From Bradyrhizobium sp. SZCCT0148 (GTDB lineage Bacteria; Pseudomonadota; Alphaproteobacteria; Rhizobiales; Xanthobacteraceae): 64,000 nt of DNA. Below, in pieces: positions 17,283 through 24,009 of the stretch; the stretch's first letter is position 1, and each line of letters opens with the position of its first letter. The notes below the pieces were generated by a model. That model saw nothing but the letters and a program-made list of their open reading frames with translations. It was not told the DNA's origin and ran no database searches. Made by a program: the position numbers and the translations under genes. Location: contig NZ_JAFCKT010000001.1 of NCBI RefSeq assembly GCF_018129985.1, positions 1,364,001 through 1,428,000 of the forward strand, written 5' to 3'.

Positions 17283-17446
17283 TGCAAGGCGAGCCCATCC
17301 GGCTGGGCACAATTCTGGCGGAATGCCAAACAGCCGTTGCAATGGCGATGGCCCACCATCTAGGCTAGGGTCGTTTGGGGCAGGACGGTTTTGCCGAAGG
17401 CGAAAAGCAGCGGCGGAACAACGGGATCAATCTCGAGGACAACACC

Positions 17447-18460
17447 ATGCGCGTGGCGGCAGGACTGATTTTGGCAAGCGCGATGTCGGTCGCGATGACC
17501 GGCGCAGCCTGGTCGCAAAGCCCGGCCGCAAAACCCGCAGCCGCCCCGGCGGCGACGCCGGCTGCAGCCGCGCCTGCCGCGGCTCCGCCTGCAGCTCCCG
17601 CGGCCGCCGCGGCACCAGCGGGTTTCGTCAATCCGCCCCCACCCAAGCAGGCGTCGCAGCCGGCCCGCGCGGCCTGCAACACGCCGGGCGCGCTCGGGGT
17701 TGCCCGCACCGTCGAGATCGACACCACGGGTGGTCCCGGATTCGGCTTCGAGCACTTCAAAGAGCTCGACTTCCTGCGCGACAAGGAGGTGGTGCTGACC
17801 TTCGACGATGGTCCCTGGCCTAAGAACACGCCCGCCGTGCTGAAGGCGCTCGCCGACGAATGCACCACCGGCATCTTCTTCTCGATCGGCAAGCACGCGA
17901 CCTACGAGCCCGAGATCCTCAAGCAGGTCTACAACGCCGGACACACGGTCGGCACTCACACCTGGTCGCACGCCAATCTCAACAACAAGAAGCTCACTGA
18001 AGCGCAGCGCAAGGAGGAGATCGAGAAAGGCCTGTCCGCGGTGAAGTGGGCGCTCGGCGGTATTTCGCCCTCGCCGTTCTTCCGCTTCCCGGCGCTCCAG
18101 CATCCGCCGGAGATGGTCACCTATCTCGGCAACCGCAACACCGCGATCTTCTCCTGCGATATCGACTCCTTCGACTTCAAGGCCTCCAAGCCCGAGAAGA
18201 TCGTCGAAACCGTGATGAAGAAGCTCGACACCAAGGGCAAGGGCATCATCCTGATGCACGATTTCCAGAAGCACACGGCGGAGGCCCTGCCCGAGCTGCT
18301 CAAGCGCCTGAAGGCGGGCGGCTACAAGGTGGTCGCGATGCGCGCCAAATTCCCGGCCTCGTCGCTGCCCGACTATGACCAGGAGCTGCTCAAAGACGCC
18401 AAGCTGCCGACGGTGAGCCAGCGCCCGGTTAATTCCGTGGTCACGACCGTTTCCGAATAG
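17447..18460 (+). CDS. NodB-type polysaccharide deacetylase
   Basis: 337 residues from the ATG at 17447, after CGAGGACA. A signal peptide (1-23, cleavage at WSQ) is followed by a low-complexity Ala/Pro linker (about 25-70). The deacetylase domain begins near 113: TFDDGP (Asp120, Asp121) and HTWSH (His171, His175) are the metal and catalytic motifs, and the late IILMHDFQKHT block supplies the final His. Relatives remove N- or O-acetyl groups from chitin-like glycans or peptidoglycan. The Ala/Pro linker suggests attachment near the outer membrane or wall. The next gene starts six bases after its stop. Confidence 0.9.
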   Translation: MRVAAGLILASAMSVAMTGAAWSQSPAAKPAAAPAATPAAAAPAAAPPAAPAAAAAPAGFVNPPPPKQASQPARAACNTPGALGVARTVEIDTTGGPGFGFEHFKELDFLRDKEVVLTFDDGPWPKNTPAVLKALADECTTGIFFSIGKHATYEPEILKQVYNAGHTVGTHTWSHANLNNKKLTEAQRKEEIEKGLSAVKWALGGISPSPFFRFPALQHPPEMVTYLGNRNTAIFSCDIDSFDFKASKPEKIVETVMKKLDTKGKGIILMHDFQKHTAEALPELLKRLKAGGYKVVAMRAKFPASSLPDYDQELLKDAKLPTVSQRPVNSVVTTVSE

Positions 18461-18466
18461 ACGGCA

Positions 18467-19015
18467 TTGTCTTTCCGTATCGAAGGCTACGTCATCGTCT
18501 CCGCCGACGGCATGCTCGCCGACGCCGGCCACGTCATGCCCGACAGCCTGAAGTTCGAGGGCGACAAGCTGTTCTTCGAGCAGGCGCTCGACCGCGCCGC
18601 GCTGATCGTGCACGGCCGCAACTCGCATGAGCAGCAACCGAACTCGCCGCAGCGCAAGCGACTGATCGTCACCCGCAAGATCAAGCCGCTCACTGTCGAT
18701 CCTGAGATGCCGAACGCGACGCTGTGGAATCCGGAACACGCGAGCTTCGAGGAAGCCTGCGCCTTTGCCGATGTCGCCTCCGGCATCGTCGCCGTGATCG
18801 GCGGCCCCGTCGTGTTCGACATGTTCATGGACAGCTACGATACGTTCTGGCTATCGGAAGCCCCGCATGTGCGCCTGCCCGGCGGCGACGGCTGTTTCGT
18901 CGGCGTGCCGGAGCGTACGCCGCACCAGGTGCTTGCGTCACACGGGATGAAGCCGGGAGCGCCCTACGTCCTCGACGCGGAGCATGATGTGACCGTCACA
19001 CCGTGGGGGCGGTGA
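18467..19015 (+). CDS. Dihydrofolate reductase-like (RibD C-terminal fold) protein
   Basis: 182 residues from a TTG at 18467 (MSFRIEGYVIVSADGMLAD). The opening strand GYVIVSADGMLAD and the late GIVAVIGGPVVFDMFMD block match the RibD/DHFR-like reductase fold with its NADPH-binding GGxxxx loop. True DHFR has different folate-contact residues, so the substrate is open. It overlaps no gene but starts six bases after the deacetylase stop, so the two are likely cotranscribed. Confidence 0.75.
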   Translation: MSFRIEGYVIVSADGMLADAGHVMPDSLKFEGDKLFFEQALDRAALIVHGRNSHEQQPNSPQRKRLIVTRKIKPLTVDPEMPNATLWNPEHASFEEACAFADVASGIVAVIGGPVVFDMFMDSYDTFWLSEAPHVRLPGGDGCFVGVPERTPHQVLASHGMKPGAPYVLDAEHDVTVTPWGR

Positions 19016-19054
19016 GAGGCTCCAGCTAGAACTCGAAGGCAACCCCATGCACAA

Positions 19055-19075
19055 TACAGGTATTTGCTACCTGTA
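19055..19075. terminator. Inverted repeat between convergent genes
   Basis: A perfect 8-base stem, TACAGGTA and TACCTGTA, with a 5-base loop lies between the stops of the DHFR-like gene (19015) and the autotransporter gene (19090). There is no T-run, so it is at best a weak bidirectional terminator. Confidence 0.4.
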
Positions 19076-19089
19076 ACTATCGCCGTCCA

Positions 19090-21549
19090 TCACCACGCAT
19101 AACGAACGACGCTCTTGCCCGCATAGGACCGCGTCACGGTCGAGAATTCGCCCTCGAACGTCGCTGCCGCCGTCCAGCCGTTCTGCCATTTCTTCTCGAC
19201 GGCAGCCGTCACCAGCGCGGAGTCCGCCGTCTGCGCGGCGCCGTGGACGACGAAGCCTGCATCCGGTAGCGCCTGGAAGGTCGCGGCAATCGACCGGTTC
19301 GGATTGAAATCGTGCGCCCAGGCGAGCCGCCCGCGCAGCATGAGGGCGCCATCGGTCAGGCCGAGAACCTTGTCGGCGCGCAGACCGAGCTCGGTGCGAG
19401 GATTGGTCACGCTCTTGGCATTGTAGGCCAGCGCAAACGCGCCGCTGCCTGACTGCACGGACTCCGCATAGGACGGCAGGGCTACGGTGGTGAACAGCCC
19501 AGCCACATAAGGCGCGAGGCCCAACTTCATCGATGGCGCAGCGAAGCGATGACCGCCTTCGACACGACCCGACAAGGCGTTGACGTTGAACTCGGCGTGC
19601 AGGCGCTCTGAATCCGCAATGGTCACGATGCGATCGGTGGTTATGCCCTGCCAGCCATAGGCCAGCGCCGCGGAGATATAGGCCGGACCATCGACGTGCC
19701 GGAGATAAACGCCGGCCTGGAACAGGTCTGAGCGTCCGCTGCCAAGCCCGTTCACGCTGAAATTGGTCCCGCCGCCGGCCAGCGCAAAGCCGGCTAGCGT
19801 ATAGGCCGAGAGCCGGTAATCGGCCCCGACGGCGGTCCCAAACACGCGGCTGGTCGCGTCGTGCGATCCGAGCGCGGCATGTCCGCTGCTGTCCTGCGCG
19901 CCGCCGAACCCGGCCGCCCAGACGTTCCAGCGCGCGGCCTCGAAACACGGCCACGGCTTGCCTCGCACCTCCTGCACGGCGCAATCCATGCCCCGATCAA
20001 CCAGTAGCCCGGTGAACTGCCCCATTGCCTCGAACGTCGTCTGCTGCACGCGCGTAGCGAGTTCGCCGGAGGCCAGCGTCAACCCACCGGCCGACAAGGC
20101 AGCGTAGACGCCGGGAATGCCGCCGTTCCGGTTGAACGAATTCGTCAGCCCGTTGCCGACATTGTGCTGGTTGATGTTGAGGTTTGGAGCGATCGCGAAA
20201 TCGAGTGCAAGGTTGAGATAGACGTTGTTGGCGTCGTAGCTCAGCGAGCTGTGGACGTTCGACGGCAGCCCCGTGTTGACGATGCCGGATGCGAACGTCC
20301 CGGAGACGCCGCCAGCCGCGCTGAGGATCGTGTAGGTCTTGGACACATAGCTGCCGGGAGCGAACACTGCCTTCACGGTCGCGCCGCCGAGATCCGCCGT
20401 GCCCGTAACCGTGGTGGACGCCGCCACCGATGGGTTCACCTGCAGCAGATAGAACGCGCCGGACGCGAAAGCGAGACTGCCTGAGATCGACAGCACTGTC
20501 CCGGCGCTGCCATTGCCCGGCGCGAGCGTGCCGCCGCTATCGACCGACACGAACGGCGAGACGATGCTGCCGGCGCCCATCAGGACCGCGCCTGTCTGCA
20601 CGGTTGCGGAGGACGTGCCGTTGAGCGAGCCCTCGACGTCGAGCACGCCGCCGGCCACCACGGTGTCGCCGGTGTAGGTGCTTGTTCCGGTCAGGCGGAG
20701 AGTGCCTGTCCCGACCTTTGTCAGCGAGCCGCCGTCGCCCTCGCCCGCGCCCCCATCCCGCAACACGCCAGAATAATTGGTCGACAGATCGTTGCCGCCG
20801 ACCTCGAGATTGCTCGAGCCGAGATAGATGGTGCCGGAGCCCTCGATCGATCCCATCGTGATATTGAAGGCCGTGCGGTCCGAGACGTCGATCTCACCAT
20901 GGTTGATGAAGCGCGCCGTGCCGCCGCTGCTGCTCGCCCGGAAATAGACGATGCCGCCGATGGAATTGGTGAGGGTGGCGTTGCCGGCGGTGCTGCCGTT
21001 CCTGAAATCGATTTCGCCGTCGCTGGTGATGACAGCGCTGCCGGCCGAGGCAGTTTGCGCAAAACTGAGCGAGCCGTTGTTGACATTGATCGTGGCCGTG
21101 CCGGCGCTGCTGGTATTGCCGAAGCGGACGAAGCTCGAATTGATGTCGAGAGCAACGCTGCCGCCGTTGACGACGATGCCATCGCCAAGGAACTGGAACG
21201 CCGCCTCGCCGTCCACGGTGATCGTGTAGTCGCTCGCGCCAGGACTGAAGATCCAGGTGCCTACCGTGCGCGAACTTCCGATCGTCAGGCTGGTGATCGT
21301 GGACGTTCCGAACGTCGCCGTTCCGTTCGGCACGGCGCCGCCGCTCCAGTTTGCGCCGGCCAAGTAATCGCCGGACGACGGGTTGGAGAGCCAGTCCGCA
21401 TCGACCGCGTCCGCGCGCCCTACCGTCACGACCAGCGCCGCCGTCACCAGAGCCGAACTCCCGAGCCAGCGGCCGAATGACCGCGCCAATCCAGCCAGGT
21501 CAGCTGCCCGGCCTTGCAAGACCGAGCCGAGTTCTCCACGCAACAGCAT
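19090..21549 (-). CDS. Autotransporter (type Va) with tandem-repeat passenger
   Basis: 819 residues from the ATG at 21549; the frame opens 47 codons earlier but AAGGTAAG before 21549 supports this start. A long N-terminal signal segment ends near ADAVDADW. The passenger contains four copies of a roughly 20-residue unit (about 141-225) with the pattern F-x4-S-x-A/G-G-x-A-x-I, then a passenger-associated transport repeat (GTGTLRLTGTSTYTGDTVVAGGVLDVEGSL). The autotransporter beta-barrel occupies about the last 270 residues and ends in the aromatic beta-signal VVRYAW. It is exposed on the outer membrane; adhesin function is inference. Two cysteines flank the linker (MDCAVQE, WPCFE). Confidence 0.9.
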   Translation of the reverse strand: MLLRGELGSVLQGRAADLAGLARSFGRWLGSSALVTAALVVTVGRADAVDADWLSNPSSGDYLAGANWSGGAVPNGTATFGTSTITSLTIGSSRTVGTWIFSPGASDYTITVDGEAAFQFLGDGIVVNGGSVALDINSSFVRFGNTSSAGTATINVNNGSLSFAQTASAGSAVITSDGEIDFRNGSTAGNATLTNSIGGIVYFRASSSGGTARFINHGEIDVSDRTAFNITMGSIEGSGTIYLGSSNLEVGGNDLSTNYSGVLRDGGAGEGDGGSLTKVGTGTLRLTGTSTYTGDTVVAGGVLDVEGSLNGTSSATVQTGAVLMGAGSIVSPFVSVDSGGTLAPGNGSAGTVLSISGSLAFASGAFYLLQVNPSVAASTTVTGTADLGGATVKAVFAPGSYVSKTYTILSAAGGVSGTFASGIVNTGLPSNVHSSLSYDANNVYLNLALDFAIAPNLNINQHNVGNGLTNSFNRNGGIPGVYAALSAGGLTLASGELATRVQQTTFEAMGQFTGLLVDRGMDCAVQEVRGKPWPCFEAARWNVWAAGFGGAQDSSGHAALGSHDATSRVFGTAVGADYRLSAYTLAGFALAGGGTNFSVNGLGSGRSDLFQAGVYLRHVDGPAYISAALAYGWQGITTDRIVTIADSERLHAEFNVNALSGRVEGGHRFAAPSMKLGLAPYVAGLFTTVALPSYAESVQSGSGAFALAYNAKSVTNPRTELGLRADKVLGLTDGALMLRGRLAWAHDFNPNRSIAATFQALPDAGFVVHGAAQTADSALVTAAVEKKWQNGWTAAATFEGEFSTVTRSYAGKSVVRYAW

Positions 21550-21570
21550 TCCAGCACTTACCTTGCCTTC

Positions 21571-21587
21571 GACGTCATCATGACGTC
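21571..21587. promoter_or_regulatory. 17-base palindrome upstream of the autotransporter gene
   Basis: GACGTCAT-C-ATGACGTC is perfectly symmetric around one base and lies 22-38 bases before the autotransporter ATG. If the start is correct it is in the leader region and may be an operator. The nearest regulator gene is the divergent AraC-type gene at 21919, though AraC proteins usually bind direct repeats. Confidence 0.4.
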
Positions 21588-21918
21588 CTGGGCACGGTCT
21601 CCCGTCGCCCATGGCGCTATTCGAGCGTTGGCGGCACAGGGTCAATACGCGCGGCGGCGGCGGGGACAGGGTATCAAGAGGTTGAGACAAAAGCGCAAAA
21701 CAGGGGAGCCGACCGCCTTCCGGCCGGGCCCTGCCTCGTGGCTTCTGCCACTTCCGTTCGACCGGAACCCGTCTTATACCACCCGAAGGCCGTTTTCGAT
21801 GGGGTATCTAGGCACCCCCAGTGACCGGCCTAATTCAGCCATGGGAGCACATGGAGAGCCGGTTAAGCGGCACCGCCGGGCTCATCACGACGAACAAGAC
21901 TGACCGATCGCCGCCGCC
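21588..21918. other. Divergent intergenic region between autotransporter and AraC-type gene
   Basis: About 330 bases that must hold the two divergent promoters. I see no convincing sigma-70 hexamers and no gene. Open frames crossing it have no recognisable product. Confidence 0.5.
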
Positions 21919-23031
21919 ATGACCAACGACCATACCACGACCGGCCCGGCCCGGCTCACCGGATTGAGCGGCGAAGCTGCCGCGGTCTCATCCCAATTGT
22001 CGAGTTTCGCTTTCTCGTCCGACCGGATGGACACCGCGCGTAACATCGCGGTCTGGCGCGAGGCTGTCGCGACGCTGTTCGACGTCGACGACCTGGCGCA
22101 GGGCGAGCCCGGCCCATTCCGCGCCGACGTCCGCTCCTATGCGATGGGTCCGGTGTTGATCGGATTGAGCCGCGCCAGCGGCCAGCGCTTCCGTCGCACC
22201 GCAGAGACCGTCGCGCGCAGCGGGGTCGACCACATCATCCTGCAGCTGTATCTGAAAGGTGGCTTTGACGGCGTTGCGGGCTTGCGCCCGACTCGCGTCA
22301 GGGCCGGCGACATCTGCCTGTTCGACTTGGCGCAGACGCTCGAGACGCGAGCTGTGGCATTCGAGAATGTGACGCTGGTGGTGCCGCGCCCGCTGCTCGG
22401 CGACCATCTGCTCCGGGTCGAAGATCTGCATGGTCTAGTGCTGCCCGGCAGCAGCGTGATCGCCCGGCTCCTCGCCGGGCATCTGTCGGCGCTGCTCGAA
22501 TCCGCCCCGCGCATGAGCCTGCACGAATGCCAGTCTGTGGTCGAGGGCACCGTCTCGCTACTGGCCGCGTGCCTGCGCAACGAGATCGAGAGCTCCGATG
22601 TCGAGCCCGGCGCCACCGCGGGACCGTCGCTGATCCGCATCCGTCAATATATCGAGAGCCAGCTCGCCACCGAGGAGCTGTCGGCCAATTCCGTCGCGGC
22701 CCATTTCGGCATGTCCCGCGCCTCGCTGTACAGGTTGTTCGCGCCCGCCGGCGGCATCGCCGACTACATCCGCAGCCGCCGACTTCACCGCGCCTTCTTC
22801 GACCTCGCCAACTCCGGCGGCCGCGGCCCCCGGATCAGCGAGGTCGCGCGGCGATGGCGGCTCGGGACCGACGCGCATTTCACCCGCTCCTTCAAGGCTG
22901 CCTACGGCATCACGCCCCGCGCAGCCCGCGAGGCCGCCCTGCTCGGCCTGCAGCGCGGTACGGACGGAGCAAGCAACGCGACGATTTCCCGGTGGATGCG
23001 CGAGATCGCGCCGCCGCGCGCGGCGGATTGA
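21919..23031 (+). CDS. AraC-family transcription regulator
   Basis: 370 residues. The C-terminal third (about 232-340) has two helix-turn-helix units: the first around NSVAAHFGMSRASLYRLFAPAGG and the second around ISEVARRWRLGTDAHFTRSFKAAYGITP, the hallmark of AraC/XylS proteins. The N-terminal part (about 45-215) resembles the AraC-binding-like/cupin sensing domain (VDHIILQLYLKGGFDG, GDICLFDLAQTLE). The start ATG at 21919 has no strong ribosome-binding site. It is divergent from the autotransporter gene and is the natural candidate for its regulator. Confidence 0.9.
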   Translation: MTNDHTTTGPARLTGLSGEAAAVSSQLSSFAFSSDRMDTARNIAVWREAVATLFDVDDLAQGEPGPFRADVRSYAMGPVLIGLSRASGQRFRRTAETVARSGVDHIILQLYLKGGFDGVAGLRPTRVRAGDICLFDLAQTLETRAVAFENVTLVVPRPLLGDHLLRVEDLHGLVLPGSSVIARLLAGHLSALLESAPRMSLHECQSVVEGTVSLLAACLRNEIESSDVEPGATAGPSLIRIRQYIESQLATEELSANSVAAHFGMSRASLYRLFAPAGGIADYIRSRRLHRAFFDLANSGGRGPRISEVARRWRLGTDAHFTRSFKAAYGITPRAAREAALLGLQRGTDGASNATISRWMREIAPPRAAD

Positions 23032-23048
23032 GCGCGCGACGCCAGGGA

Positions 23049-23062
23049 TTGACCCGCATCAA
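23049..23062. promoter_or_regulatory. FixK/FNR-type box
   Basis: TTGACCCGCATCAA matches the palindrome TTGA-N6-TCAA used by FixK2 and FNR. A TAGCAT hexamer at 23084-23089 sits where a class II promoter would have its -10 element (box centre about 41 bases before the predicted start near 23097). The downstream gene starts at 23126. Confidence 0.6.
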
Positions 23063-23125
23063 TGCGCGCGATCCGGCTAGCGCTAGCATTGGAATGCCGG
23101 GACTTCAGGTGCGAAAGGCTGCTAA

Positions 23126-23314
23126 ATGTCCCATATCCTCGTTCCCGACCACCCCCGTGAGGAAACCGAACGTCTGCTTGGGCACGCTCAGCACTGCCGC
23201 AGGCTCGCAACCTCCGTCATCGAGGAAGCGCTAATCGAGCAACTCGTGACGCTGGCGAAATCTTACGAGGCCAAGGCCACCCTGCTCCGCGCGAGCTGCG
23301 ATCTCAGCCACTAG
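23126..23314 (+). CDS. Small conserved helical protein, 62 aa
   Basis: MSHILVPDHPREETERLLGHAQHCRRLATS... is a soluble, helical peptide with one Cys in QHCRRLA and one near the end. AAAGG lies seven bases before the ATG. Short proteins with the AxHCRxLA pattern occur in many copies in rhizobia and have no known function. A FixK/FNR-type box lies 64 bases upstream, so expression may rise at low oxygen. Confidence 0.75.
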   Translation: MSHILVPDHPREETERLLGHAQHCRRLATSVIEEALIEQLVTLAKSYEAKATLLRASCDLSH

Positions 23315-23323
23315 GCTCTTCGC

Positions 23324-23776
23324 CTAGACGTCCCCGTAGGCCGCCTCGGCCGGACGCGTGGTGCGGCCGTATCCCATGATCATGAACAAGGCGCCCATGA
23401 TCGACAGGTTTTTCAGCGCGTCGACCACCATCTTGGCATTCTCGGGCGGCGCCTGGTTCCAGAAATCGTCGAACAGCACGGTCGCGACCGCGACATAGAT
23501 GATCATCAGCATCGCGAAGAACCGCGCGCCGAAATTCAGCGCGATCATCAGGCCTGCGATGATCTCAAGACCGCCGACGGCGATCGCCAGCAGTTGCGGC
23601 GTGGTCATGGCGGTTGCCGTCTCGATTTGCTTGGCGTAAGGCGCGACGATGTCAGGCACCACCACCTTGGTGGCGATGAAGTCGGCCGTCGCCTGGATGG
23701 CAAAGAGCTTGGTCGCGCCCGTGTAGATGAACAGCACGGCGAACAGGATCCGCCCGAAAGTCACGAACGCTGGCAT
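23324..23776 (-). CDS. DoxX family membrane protein
   Basis: 150 residues from the ATG at 23776, with AAGAGG eight bases upstream; the frame extends further but only with arginine-rich noise. Four transmembrane helices are visible: FVTFGRILFAVLFIYTGATKLF, LLAIAVGGLEIIAGLMIALNF, FAMLMIIYVAVATVLF and the C-terminal IMGALFMIMGYG. It carries the family RxxFGxxFxxxGxxKL-like start. DoxX proteins are inner-membrane proteins linked to redox stress or to quinone-type electron transfer. It is convergent with the 62-residue gene with a nine-base gap. Confidence 0.88.
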   Translation of the reverse strand: MPAFVTFGRILFAVLFIYTGATKLFAIQATADFIATKVVVPDIVAPYAKQIETATAMTTPQLLAIAVGGLEIIAGLMIALNFGARFFAMLMIIYVAVATVLFDDFWNQAPPENAKMVVDALKNLSIMGALFMIMGYGRTTRPAEAAYGDV

Positions 23777-23840
23777 GATCGGCCTCTTGTCAAAGCTTAA
23801 GGGCGGGACGCTGACGGGATTATGAAGAGTCCGCCTGAGG

Positions 23841-23856
23841 TTTACAAATGTGTAAA
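23841..23856. promoter_or_regulatory. 16-base palindrome upstream of the DoxX gene
   Basis: TTTACA-AATG-TGTAAA is a perfect inverted repeat in an AT-rich pocket, 65-80 bases before the DoxX ATG. It looks like a dimeric repressor site. The cognate regulator is not identifiable in the window. Confidence 0.5.
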
Positions 23857-24009
23857 TTGCGACGTGCAAGCAAATCAACGGGACAGGGCACACCAACCTC
23901 GCTCCCCTTGCGGGGCGGAGGCCTCGCCGGCAGCGGCAAGACGGCGAGTCGCTGTCTCCACGAATGGCCGTCGCCATGTCGATTCGCGAGATATCCCCTG
24001 GAACGCCTC

